From Paracoccus wurundjeri (GTDB taxonomy: Bacteria > Pseudomonadota > Alphaproteobacteria > Rhodobacterales > Rhodobacteraceae), in contig NZ_JAUUTZ010000009.1 in assembly GCF_030678915.1 (NCBI RefSeq), positions 1 to 64,000 of the forward strand: DNA of 64,000 nt, given 5' to 3'. Numbering within the stretch: the stretch's first letter is position 1; the number at the start of each line of letters is the position of its first letter. The notes under the pieces were generated by a model that did no database searches, had not been told where the DNA came from, and saw only the letters and a list, made by a program, of their open reading frames with translations. The position numbers were made by a program, and so were the translations under genes. Below, piece after piece: positions 36,071-44,243 of this stretch.

Positions 36071-37102
36071 ATGGCCGGGAACGGCGGAAATTCATCAAGG
36101 CGGCCAACCATCTACGATCTGGCGCAGATCGCGGGCTCCAGCCCCAGCGCCGTGAGTTCGATCCTGAACGGAACGTGGAAGAAGCGCCGAATCAGTTCGC
36201 GGACCGCCGAAAAGGTCATGAAGATCGCGGCGGAACAGGGCTATGCCGTCAATCTTCAGGCCAGCATGCTGCGGCGAGAGCGGTCGCATATCATCGGCAT
36301 GATCGTTCCCAAATACGACAACCGTTATTTCGGTGCCATTGCCGAGAAATTCGAGGAAATGGCCCGCGCGCGCGATCTGTTCCCGGTCGTGACCTGCACG
36401 CAGCGCGATCCGGAACTGGAATTCGAGGCGGCTCGCGAACTGGTCTCGTATCAGGCCGAGACGCTGGTGGTGACCGGGGCGACGGATCCCGACCGTATCG
36501 CCGAATTCTGCGCGGCGGCGGGGGTGCGGACGATCAATCTGGATCTGCCGGGCAGCAAGGCACCGTCGGTTCTTTCGGATAATTTCGGCGGCGCGCGCGA
36601 TCTGACACGGTTGATCATAACCCGCACAGGGCAGGATTTCGGCGCCGTGCCGCCGTTATGGTTCATTGGCGGGCGTTCGCATGATCACAATACGATGGAA
36701 CGGCTGCGCGGTTTCCGCACCGCCCATCAGGAGGCGGGACTGACCCTGTCCGAAGACCGCATCCTGATGCCGGGTTATTCGCCGGACAAGGCTTTCGCCG
36801 CGCTGGAAGGCCGCGAATTCACGCAATCATGCGGCATTTTCGTGAATTCGACGATTTCCATGGAAGGCGTGGTCCGCTGGCTGACTGGCAATGTCGCGAT
36901 GGACCGTGTCCGGCTGGGCTGTTTCGACTGGGACCCGTTCGCGGCACTTCTGCCGCAGAATGTCGGCATGGCGGAACAGGACGTCCCGGCGATGCTGACC
37001 CGGTTATTCCAGATCGTCTCCTCGGCGGAAGGCAATCCGTCGGACCGCATCGAACTGCCCTGCATCCTGCGACCGCTTTCGCCGCAGGGCGGTTTCATCT
37101 GA
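36071..37102 (+). CDS. LacI-family regulator
   Basis: This 343-residue LacI regulator has the HTH at residues about 12-60 (TIYDLAQIAGSSPSAVSSIL, then RISSRTAEKVMKIAAEQGY) and a ribose-binding-like effector domain. It is divergent from the ribitol-type operon and is its likely repressor. The start ATG 36071 has a weak ribosome site. Confidence 0.92.
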   Translation: MAGNGGNSSRRPTIYDLAQIAGSSPSAVSSILNGTWKKRRISSRTAEKVMKIAAEQGYAVNLQASMLRRERSHIIGMIVPKYDNRYFGAIAEKFEEMARARDLFPVVTCTQRDPELEFEAARELVSYQAETLVVTGATDPDRIAEFCAAAGVRTINLDLPGSKAPSVLSDNFGGARDLTRLIITRTGQDFGAVPPLWFIGGRSHDHNTMERLRGFRTAHQEAGLTLSEDRILMPGYSPDKAFAALEGREFTQSCGIFVNSTISMEGVVRWLTGNVAMDRVRLGCFDWDPFAALLPQNVGMAEQDVPAMLTRLFQIVSSAEGNPSDRIELPCILRPLSPQGGFI

Positions 37103-37285
37103 TCTGCAGCAAGCGGATTGTGAGCCGGATGAATCGCGGGCCGGTCGGCGGGATAGCCCGGAACCAGCGTTCGCCGGGGAACCGGATTGATGAGTTGCGC
37201 GGCCACATGTTCCGGCATTCGAAGTCAGGATAAAACCATCAGAGACCGAACGGGACCAAAGATGTCATGTCGTCGGCCCTGGCTG

Positions 37286-38467
37286 CTATTGTTCCTTAAG
37301 GCGGATGAATTGAATGACGCAGAACAGATAGGCGAGGAACAAGACCAATCCGCAGCCAAGCGCATGGTCTGTGAACAACCCTGCCGCGAAACTGCAGATC
37401 ACGCCGCTCAGCATCTGGAAGCAGCCATAAAGCCCCGAGGCGGATCCCACATTGCTGCCGGCCAGCCGAAGCGTGGTGCCGATCGCGACCGGCCCCAGAC
37501 CTCCGGCGGCGAAAAGGATAATCAGGCTTATGGTGACGACGGAAACCGGTGTCAGCATGTCGGTGATCGCGCCGATCAGGAATGCCAGCCCCGCAAGAAC
37601 TCCGATGACGGAAAAGCTTCTTAGGATCAGGCGGTCCCTTACGCGCCCCACCATGGAACGGGTCAGCAGTGAGCCGGCCGCCGCCGCCGCAAGCGTGCTT
37701 CCGACGCAATACCCGACCGCCTGAACGCTCAGACCCATTTCGGAAGTCAGGATGAACGGTGCAGAGACGAAATAGGCATAGCACGCCGTCGATCCGAATG
37801 CTCCGCCGGTTATGGCCCTGAAAAAGGCTTTCCCGGCAAGAAGATCCCGAAATGTCGTGTAGATGCGCGTGGCGTTCAGCGTTCCGCTTGGGGCGGCGGT
37901 TTCGGGCAGATATCGGATCGCGAGTGCGATGGTTATCAATCCCATAAGCGCCAGCGCCCCGAAAATCGTCCGCCACCCGAACAGACCGGCGATCTCGGCG
38001 CCGATCACGGGCGCCAGACCGGGGCCAAGAAGCAGGATCAGGTTCAGGATGGCGATGCTGCGCGTGGTGCTTATGCCCTTGCTTGTGTCGGCCACGATGA
38101 CGCGGGTCAGTGCCAGCCCGCCCGCACCGCCCAAAGCCTGCAGGAAGCGCGCGGCAATCAGGAACTCGATTCCCGTGGCAAGATAGGATGCGATCGCCCC
38201 GGTGCAATAGATGCACAACGCGCCAAGAACCGCGGGGCGCCGTCCTATCGCATCCGATAACGGGCCGTAGATCAACTGCCCAAGCGCCAGACCAAGGATA
38301 TAAACGGTGACCGTCAACTGGATGGTCTGGCTGTCCGTATGCAGGGCCAGAGCAGCCTGAGGCAGCGCGGGCACGAAGATATGCATCGCCAGCGTGCCGC
38401 TGAAAGCGATCAGTACCAGAAGCGCAAGTGAGGCGTGCGGGGGTTTATCCGTGGGCGTGGTGGTCAT
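37286..38467 (-). CDS. MFS efflux transporter, Bcr/CflA family
   Basis: This 393-residue protein has twelve membrane segments. It has the Bcr/CflA N-terminus GTLAMHIFVPALPQAALAL and motif A as YGPLSDAIGRRPAVLG. These proteins expel drugs or metabolites (chloramphenicol, bicyclomycin, sulfonamides, cysteine) by proton antiport. The MarR gene upstream on the same strand (87-base gap) probably controls it. Confidence 0.92.
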   Translation of the reverse strand: MTTTPTDKPPHASLALLVLIAFSGTLAMHIFVPALPQAALALHTDSQTIQLTVTVYILGLALGQLIYGPLSDAIGRRPAVLGALCIYCTGAIASYLATGIEFLIAARFLQALGGAGGLALTRVIVADTSKGISTTRSIAILNLILLLGPGLAPVIGAEIAGLFGWRTIFGALALMGLITIALAIRYLPETAAPSGTLNATRIYTTFRDLLAGKAFFRAITGGAFGSTACYAYFVSAPFILTSEMGLSVQAVGYCVGSTLAAAAAGSLLTRSMVGRVRDRLILRSFSVIGVLAGLAFLIGAITDMLTPVSVVTISLIILFAAGGLGPVAIGTTLRLAGSNVGSASGLYGCFQMLSGVICSFAAGLFTDHALGCGLVLFLAYLFCVIQFIRLKEQ

Positions 38468-38554
38468 GTGATCGGTGTCGGGACACAGGCAGGGGTATTT
38501 TTCGGGCGGAGCGACATTCGAGGATGCTGGGGCAGGAATGCATGGCGGGCTGGA

Positions 38555-39028
38555 TCATCCATCCGGAATATTTGCCGAAATCCTGACAAGTACCGAACGC
38601 ATGGCGGCAATTTCCTTGCCTGAGACGGAGGCGAGGAATTTCCGTTCGGCCTCCATGCTTTTGGCGATGATGAATTCCGCCCAGCGCCGCCCTTCCACCG
38701 TAAGCGAGATGCGTTTCGTGCGCTTGTCCTCGGGGTCGGTCGCAGAGGTGACAAGATCGCGCTCGATCAAAAGCTGGATGACACGAACCAGTGCGGACGG
38801 ATCAAGGCCAAGCTGGGTGGCAAGATCCCGTTGGCGCATCGGCTGATTATGATCGTAAAGCGCAATCAGCGGGCTGCGGGTCGCATCGGTGAAGCCGACG
38901 GCGCGAAACTCGTCATCTATATAACGGCGCCATTTTCGGAAGACGCCTCCCAGAAGGCGACCGAACCGGGCAGAGGGATCTGCCTGCGGTTCCGCTTTGG
39001 TCGCTTTGGCCGGTGAAATTGATGACAT
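38555..39028 (-). CDS. MarR-family regulator
   Basis: This 157-residue MarR regulator has the winged-helix core MRQRDLATQLGLDPSALVRVIQLLIERDLV and the wing DPEDKRTKRISLTVEGR. It lies directly upstream of the Bcr/CflA pump, a common repressor/efflux pairing. ATG 39028 faces the large gap with the palindrome at 39149. Confidence 0.93.
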   Translation of the reverse strand: MSSISPAKATKAEPQADPSARFGRLLGGVFRKWRRYIDDEFRAVGFTDATRSPLIALYDHNQPMRQRDLATQLGLDPSALVRVIQLLIERDLVTSATDPEDKRTKRISLTVEGRRWAEFIIAKSMEAERKFLASVSGKEIAAMRSVLVRISANIPDG

Positions 39029-39148
39029 GTCATTGAATTAGCCGCCGTGGCGTCGATATGCAAGGGGCGGGAATGGTGGCTCGCGCCGAGAATCAGTGAA
39101 TAATATGGAATATTTTTCTATAATATTGAAAATAACATAATCTATTTT

Positions 39149-39172
39149 GAATCAGATCATTGATACTGATTC
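39149..39172. promoter_or_regulatory. Inverted repeat, possible MarR operator
   Basis: GAATCAG (39149-39155) and CTGATTC (39166-39172) are perfect inverted arms around 10 bases, 120 bases upstream of the marR start. A further GAATCAGTGA occurs at about 39091. The link to MarR is inferred from position only. Confidence 0.4.
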
Positions 39173-39251
39173 CTTCATGGATTCGTCGCCTCAGAAAGCT
39201 ATACGATCATGGATGATCCGGGCTGTCTCAGCCTGCCAGATGGCGGCGCGT

Positions 39252-39266
39252 TTTCACACTGTGAAA
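39252..39266. promoter_or_regulatory. IclR-type operator candidate, site A
   Basis: TTTCACACTGTGAAA is a perfect palindrome with a single central base, 106 bases before the first tetronate-block gene. The same pattern occurs at 42808 and 48983, all next to genes of this block. It is the probable site of the IclR regulator at 48035. Confidence 0.65.
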
Positions 39267-39372
39267 CCGGGTCCGCTTTCATTGACGGTCGCGCGCAGGC
39301 TTCGTCCAATATGCGCAAGCTGCTGGCGGCCCCGAGTTCGTTCAGTACCGCTAAAGGGATGGAGGAAACCGG

Positions 39373-40080
39373 ATGCCCGGGAATTTGCAGATCATGAGCA
39401 CCCTTGCGGTGGAACTTGCGTTCAAGCGCGATATCCTGCCCGCGTGGCAGGAGAAGGGGATCGACACCAGCGTACAATGGTCGCCGACAACCGTACTGGT
39501 TCAGGAGATCCGGCAGGGAAAGCGGGCCGATGCGATCATCATGATCGAACGTCAGCTTGAAGCGCTGGAGGCGGAAGGCATCATCGAAGCCGGCTCGATC
39601 ACTCCGCTTGCGCGGGCACGGTTCGGGCTGGGCGTGCTGGCGGGTGCCGCGCATCCGGCAATCGACACCGCCGAGGATTTTCTTGACGCGATCCGTGCCG
39701 CACGCAGTATCGCCTATTCGCTGGCGGGTGCCAGCGGTATCCATTTTCGCAAAATTCTGCAGGATCGCGGAATGACGGATGTGCTGGACCGGGCCACGCC
39801 CATTCAGGCGGGCTTCACCGCCGAGAAACTGGTCTCGGGAGAGGCGGATCTTGCTGTGCAGCAAATCAGTGAGCTGATGCTTGTGAAGGGCGTCGAGATT
39901 GTCGGTCCGTTCCCCGAGGCATTGCAGCAGACAACCGATTTCGCTTGTGCCATCTTTGCGGATGCCCCGAATGCTGCGAATGCCCGTGCTTTCCTTGATC
40001 ACCTGAAATCGCCGCAATCGCAACGGGCCTATCGGGATGGTGGCCTTGATTCCCTTGTCGCCGCTCAACCCGCCGCCTGA
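39373..40080 (+). CDS. Substrate-binding-domain protein without signal peptide
   Basis: This 235-residue protein resembles molybdate/family 11 binding proteins (ALEAEGIIEAG, TAEDFLDAIRAARSIAYSLAGASGIHFRKIL, GEADLAVQQISELM, VGPFPEALQQTTDFACAI). It has no signal peptide or HTH and is not followed by ABC genes. GGAGG before ATG 39373 makes a longer, exported form unlikely. It heads the racemase-OtnK-OtnC operon, so it may act as a cytosolic sensor or carrier of a sugar acid; its role is unknown. Confidence 0.75.
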   Translation: MPGNLQIMSTLAVELAFKRDILPAWQEKGIDTSVQWSPTTVLVQEIRQGKRADAIIMIERQLEALEAEGIIEAGSITPLARARFGLGVLAGAAHPAIDTAEDFLDAIRAARSIAYSLAGASGIHFRKILQDRGMTDVLDRATPIQAGFTAEKLVSGEADLAVQQISELMLVKGVEIVGPFPEALQQTTDFACAIFADAPNAANARAFLDHLKSPQSQRAYRDGGLDSLVAAQPAA

Positions 40081-40093
40081 ACCGGAGTTCGCC

Positions 40094-40759
40094 ATGTCAC
40101 GCTCGCCCCGTATCGTTCTGTTCCACGCCACGCCGGTCGCGATGGAACCAATCAAAGCCTCGATGGCGCGGCTATGGCCAGAGGCTGAGGCGGTCAATCT
40201 GCTGGATGACGGTCTGACCATCGACCGGGCGCGAGAAGGCGACGAATTGTCCGAGATCCTGATCGAGCGTTTCGTGGATCTTGGCCGCTATGCCTGCCGC
40301 GCCGGTGCCGACGGGATCCTTGTCACCTGCTCGGCCTTCGGGCCCGCCATCGATCGCATGATCGAGACGCTGCCGGTGCCGGTGCTGAAGCCGAACGAGG
40401 CGATGTTCCGGGCCGCGATCCGGCAGGGCAAACGCATCGGTATGCTGGCGACATTCGCGCCCTCGGTTCCGACGATGGAGGCCGAGTTTGCCGAATTTGC
40501 GGCGCAGGCAGGTGCCGACAGCAAGCTGGACACGATCGTCGTGCCGGACGCCATCGATATTCTGCGCAAGGGTGATGCCGAGACCCATAACCGTCTGGTG
40601 GGCGACATGGCTCCCGGTCTGGCGGATCGCGATGCGATCATGCTGGCGCATTTCTCGACCTCTCGCGCGGCGGAAAAGGTGCGCGCGGCGGTCAGCGTCC
40701 CGGTGTTTACCGCACCCGATGCGGCGGTTACGCGGATGCGCGAACTGGTGGCGGGGTAA
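40094..40759 (+). CDS. Asp/Glu/hydantoin racemase-family protein
   Basis: This 221-residue protein has the first active-site cysteine in ILVTCSAFGPAID, but the second position, usually Cys, reads LAHFSTSRAA, with no Cys nearby. It may thus be an isomerase or decarboxylase rather than a two-base racemase. It sits 13 bases after the binding-domain gene and 3 bases before otnK. ATG 40094 is chosen by family alignment (RIVLFHATPVAM). Confidence 0.78.
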   Translation: MSRSPRIVLFHATPVAMEPIKASMARLWPEAEAVNLLDDGLTIDRAREGDELSEILIERFVDLGRYACRAGADGILVTCSAFGPAIDRMIETLPVPVLKPNEAMFRAAIRQGKRIGMLATFAPSVPTMEAEFAEFAAQAGADSKLDTIVVPDAIDILRKGDAETHNRLVGDMAPGLADRDAIMLAHFSTSRAAEKVRAAVSVPVFTAPDAAVTRMRELVAG

Positions 40760-40762
40760 TCC

Positions 40763-42031
40763 ATGCTTCTGGGGGTTATCGCCGACGATTTCACCGGTGC
40801 CAGCGACATCGCCAATACCATTGCCTGCGGCGATGGCGAAACCGGCGGGTTGGTCACATCGCAATATATGGGCATCCCCGATTACGATGCGGGTCCTGCG
40901 GTCGAGGCTGGGGTGATCTCTCTGAAAAGCCGGTCCGTGCCGAAAGCGGATGCCGTGGCGCAGTCGCTTGAAGCGCTGCGCTGGCTGAAAGCGCAGGGCT
41001 GCCGGCAGATCGTGTTCAAATATTGCTCGACCTTCGATTCCACGCCCGAAGGCAATATCGGGCCGGTCGCGCAGGCATTGGCGGCGGAGCTGGGGGTTGA
41101 CGGGGTGGTTGTCTGTCCCGCATTCCCAAAGGCGGGCCGCACGATCTATCAGGGGCATCTGTTTGTCCATGACCGGCTACTGAACGAATCCGGGATGCAA
41201 AACCACCCGCTGACGCCGATGACCGATGCCGATATCCGCCGCTGGCTGTCGCTTCAGGTCACCGGCGGCGTCGGACTGATACCATTGAATACCGTCCGCC
41301 AGGGTGCAGACGCTTTACGGCAGTCCCTGGTGCAGGACGGGCGGCAGCTGGTCGTGGTGGACGCCGTGGACGACACGGATCTGGCGATCATCGGGCGGGC
41401 CTGTGCGGGGGCGCCGCTGGTCACGGGCGGATCTGGCGTGGCATTGGGCCTGCCTGCGAATTTCATCGCCACGGGTCAGGCGCGCGGATATCACGGAGGC
41501 GGGTTCGCCGGGATAGACGGCCCCGAAGCCATCCTTGCCGGAAGCTGTTCGGGCGCGACGCGCGGGCAGGTGGATCGTCATGCGAAGGGCCATCCCGTTC
41601 TGCCGATCCCTGTCGATCAGGTGATGACCGGCGAGATCGGCATCCCGCAATTGCTGTCATTCCTGCTGGAGCATACCGGCAGGGCGCCGCTGGCCTATTC
41701 CTCGGCCACGCCGGAGGAGGTGCGGGCGGCGCAGGAACGTTATGGGCGCGAGAATGTCTCGAACGCGCTGGACAGGCTGTTTGCATCCACGGCGCAGGCA
41801 TTTCTGGATCGGGGCGGCAAGCGGCTGGTCGTGGCGGGGGGCGAGACCTCGGGCGCGGTGGCGCAGGCGCTGGATCTGGGCGAAGTGATGATCGGCCCCG
41901 AGATCGATCCGGGGGTTCCCATCCTGATCTCGGCGCGGCGTGACGCGGCGCTGGCACTGAAATCCGGGAATTTCGGGCAACAGGATTTCTTCAGCAAGGC
42001 CACAAACATGCTGGCGGGGGCACGCGCATGA
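40763..42031 (+). CDS. otnK: 3-oxo-tetronate kinase OtnK
   Basis: This 422-residue kinase of the four-carbon acid sugar family (formerly DUF1537) has GVIADDFTGASDIA at the N-terminus, FKYCSTFDSTPEGNIGPV, and VAGGETSGAVAQAL in the C-terminal nucleotide domain. It phosphorylates 3-oxo-tetronate to the 4-phosphate, with OtnC acting next. The stop overlaps the otnC ATG by 4 bases. Confidence 0.93.
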   Translation: MLLGVIADDFTGASDIANTIACGDGETGGLVTSQYMGIPDYDAGPAVEAGVISLKSRSVPKADAVAQSLEALRWLKAQGCRQIVFKYCSTFDSTPEGNIGPVAQALAAELGVDGVVVCPAFPKAGRTIYQGHLFVHDRLLNESGMQNHPLTPMTDADIRRWLSLQVTGGVGLIPLNTVRQGADALRQSLVQDGRQLVVVDAVDDTDLAIIGRACAGAPLVTGGSGVALGLPANFIATGQARGYHGGGFAGIDGPEAILAGSCSGATRGQVDRHAKGHPVLPIPVDQVMTGEIGIPQLLSFLLEHTGRAPLAYSSATPEEVRAAQERYGRENVSNALDRLFASTAQAFLDRGGKRLVVAGGETSGAVAQALDLGEVMIGPEIDPGVPILISARRDAALALKSGNFGQQDFFSKATNMLAGARA

Positions 42032-42666
42032 GTGAGGAAGCCGATCTGCGCAGCAGGATCGTCCGGTTGGGCGCATTGCTGTACAACCGTCAGCTTGCGC
42101 ATGGCAGCGCCGGAAACCTGTCGGCGCGGCTGGCTGACGGCAGTATTCTGGTGACGCCGACGAATAGCTGTCTTGGGTTGCTGCATCCCGATCAGGTTTC
42201 GCGGGTATCTGCGGAGGGTGAATTGCTGGACGGAGACCCGCCGTCGAAAGAGGCGTTCTTCCACCTTGCCATGTATGAAGAGCGGCCCCGGACCGGTGCC
42301 GTGGTGCATCTGCATTCGACCTATGCGGTGGCCGTCTCATGCATGTGCCATGATTGCACCGATGACGTGTTGCCGCCATTGACGGCCTATCACGCCATGC
42401 GTGTGGGTAAGTTGCCATTGGTCGATTACTACCGGCCCGGCGACCGGGCGCTTGCCGATGCGGTCCGCAAGACCGCCCGGAACGCGCATTCCATGCTGCT
42501 GGCCAATCACGGCCCCATCGTGTCGGCGAAGTCGCTGGAACAGGCGATCTATACCTATGAGGAACTGGAAGAGACAGCGAAGCTGTTCTTCATCCTTGGC
42601 GACCGGCCGACCCGGCCTCTGGATGCCCGCGCATTGGCCGAACTGAACGCCACCTTCCCAAGCTGA
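42028..42666 (+). CDS. otnC: 3-oxo-tetronate 4-phosphate decarboxylase OtnC (class II aldolase family)
   Basis: This 212-residue class II aldolase/adducin-fold protein has HGSAGNLSARLADGSILVTPT at the N-terminus, zinc ligands in VHLHSTYA and the later LLANHGPIV. Coupled to otnK by an ATGA overlap, it should decarboxylate 3-oxo-tetronate 4-phosphate to dihydroxyacetone phosphate. Confidence 0.92.
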   Translation: MSEEADLRSRIVRLGALLYNRQLAHGSAGNLSARLADGSILVTPTNSCLGLLHPDQVSRVSAEGELLDGDPPSKEAFFHLAMYEERPRTGAVVHLHSTYAVAVSCMCHDCTDDVLPPLTAYHAMRVGKLPLVDYYRPGDRALADAVRKTARNAHSMLLANHGPIVSAKSLEQAIYTYEELEETAKLFFILGDRPTRPLDARALAELNATFPS

Positions 42667-42997
42667 CATGCGTTTTGCCCTGTGGAAGTGGGCGATGGCA
42701 ATCGATGAAACTATCGTGAAACGCCATGAAACGGGCGATTTTCTGCCGTGGATAGCCTTTTCCGCGGCGGGAAACTGACGGTGTCGCATATCGCTGCTCA
42801 GGGAGATTTTCACATTGCGAAAGCAAATCCGTTACAGTTGATCGGAAGCGGCATCACCCACATCCTCCGCTGGACAAAAGCTCGCACGGACTGGCGGGCG
42901 ACGATCTCGGGATTTCCCCGGCCAAGATCATCCGAATGCAAGATGCTGCCGGAACCGGCAGCACTGGTCTAACTGTTCTAAGGAGGAACTGGATATT
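42667..42997. other. Gap between otnC and zinc dehydrogenase
   Basis: These 331 bases contain the second IclR-type palindrome (42808-42822) and a ribosome site AAGGAGGAACT near 42981. A 36-codon open frame right after otnC (42668-42778) lacks any support. The promoter of the second half of the tetronate block probably lies between 42820 and 42980. Confidence 0.5.
42808..42822. promoter_or_regulatory. IclR-type operator candidate, site B
   Basis: TTTCACATTGCGAAA matches site A except at the central base and one mismatch in the right arm. It lies 175 bases before the zinc dehydrogenase start. Confidence 0.55.
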
Positions 42998-44161
42998 ATG
43001 GCGATGCCAGAAAATGTTACGACAGATAAGGATTTCCCGATCCCGGAAACCATGAAAGCCTGGGTTCTGGGCGATCCCGGCGAACTGACCTATGTCGATA
43101 AACCGGTTCCCACACCGAAAAGGGCCGAAGTCCTGGTGCGGATCGATGCCGTGGCGATCTGCGCGACCGATCTCGAAATCATCCATCACGGTCCGCCCGC
43201 GATGATCGAAGGCGACCTGCCGTTCAACAAGAACTATACGCCGGGTCATGAATATATGGGCACCGTCGTGGCGCTTGGGCCGGGCGTGGACGAATTCGCC
43301 ATCGGTGAACGTGTGACGGTGGAAATTCATGCCGGTTGCGGCCAATGCAAACGTTGCCGTCAGGGCATGTATACCTCGTGCCACAATTACGGCAAGAATT
43401 ACGGTGATGTAGACAAGGGACACCGGGCCAACGGTTTCACCACCGATGGCGGCTTTTGCGAATATCAGGTGAACAATATCAATACGCTGGTCCATGTGGA
43501 CGATTCCATGAGCGACGAAGAGGCGACCTTGGTCGTCACCGCCGGGACCTCGATGTATGGTTTGACCGAGATCGGCGGGCTGATCGCCGGGGAAAGCATC
43601 GTCGTCAGCGGACCGGGTCCGATCGGGCTTCTGGGCGCGGCGGTTGCAAAGGCGCTTGGCGCGCAGCCCGTCATCCTGACCGGCACCCGCGATAACCGGC
43701 TGGAGATCGGCAAACAGCTTGGCGCCGACCATGTGATCAACATCCGCAAGGAAGATCCGGTCGAGGCCGTGCGCAAGCTGACCGGGGGCAAGGGCGTCGA
43801 TTACGTGCTGGAATGCTCGGGCGCGCCGAATGCAGTGAACGAGGCCGCGCAGATGCTGAACCGTGGCGGCAAGATTTGCCTCGCGGCTTTCCCGTCCGAT
43901 TCGGTGCCGGTGGATGTGGCCTATCTGGTGCGCAACAATATCTATCTTTACGGCATCCGCGGCGAGGGCAAGACGGCTACCCATCGCGCCGAAGCCTATA
44001 TGCGCCAGAAACGCTTCGACGCCCGGCTGATCCATACGCATACATTCGAGATGGATGATCTGCCCGAGGCGTTGCGCTATGCCAAGGACCGGGTCGAGGA
44101 TGCGATCAAGGTCGTGGTGAAGAACCGCCATGCGGCCCAGATGGTCGAGGCCGCCGAGTGA
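42998..44161 (+). CDS. Zinc-dependent alcohol dehydrogenase (MDR family)
   Basis: This 387-residue MDR dehydrogenase has catalytic zinc ligands in AICATDLEIIHHGPP and PGHEYMGTVV, structural-zinc cysteines in CGQCKRCRQGMYTSC, and the NAD motif VVSGPGPIGLLGAAV. The family oxidises sugar alcohols, threonine or similar alcohols. Known tetronate pathways use a 3-hydroxyisobutyrate-type dehydrogenase for the first oxidation; this MDR may replace it. AAGGAGGAACTG precedes ATG 42998 by 10 or so bases. Confidence 0.9.
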   Translation: MAMPENVTTDKDFPIPETMKAWVLGDPGELTYVDKPVPTPKRAEVLVRIDAVAICATDLEIIHHGPPAMIEGDLPFNKNYTPGHEYMGTVVALGPGVDEFAIGERVTVEIHAGCGQCKRCRQGMYTSCHNYGKNYGDVDKGHRANGFTTDGGFCEYQVNNINTLVHVDDSMSDEEATLVVTAGTSMYGLTEIGGLIAGESIVVSGPGPIGLLGAAVAKALGAQPVILTGTRDNRLEIGKQLGADHVINIRKEDPVEAVRKLTGGKGVDYVLECSGAPNAVNEAAQMLNRGGKICLAAFPSDSVPVDVAYLVRNNIYLYGIRGEGKTATHRAEAYMRQKRFDARLIHTHTFEMDDLPEALRYAKDRVEDAIKVVVKNRHAAQMVEAAE

Positions 44162-44187
44162 TCCGTTAGATCGGTGAATGGCGATAT

Positions 44188-44214
44188 GCCGGGCAAGGGT
44201 GGAGCTTGCCCGGC
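44188..44214 (+). terminator. Hairpin between dehydrogenase and symporter genes
   Basis: GCCGGGCAAG (44188-44197) and CTTGCCCGGC (44205-44214) are perfect 10-base arms around a 7-base loop. It lies 26 bases after the dehydrogenase stop and 29 before the symporter start, without a T-run. It may be an mRNA-stabilising or attenuating structure within the operon. Confidence 0.6.
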
Positions 44215-44243
44215 GTCGAACGAAACACAAGGGAGGAAAAATC

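Larger units (their letters stand above)
39029..39372. other. Divergent control region between marR and tetronate genes
   Basis: These 344 bases hold an AT-rich stretch (39090-39150), a GAATCAG/CTGATTC dyad (39149-39172) on the MarR side and the TTTCACA/TGTGAAA palindrome (39252-39266) on the tetronate side. GGAGGAAACC precedes the ATG at 39373. No gene is seen. Confidence 0.6.

Noticed and set aside
42668..42778. 36-codon open frame right after otnC
   Set aside because: No ribosome site, no family, and too short to support.
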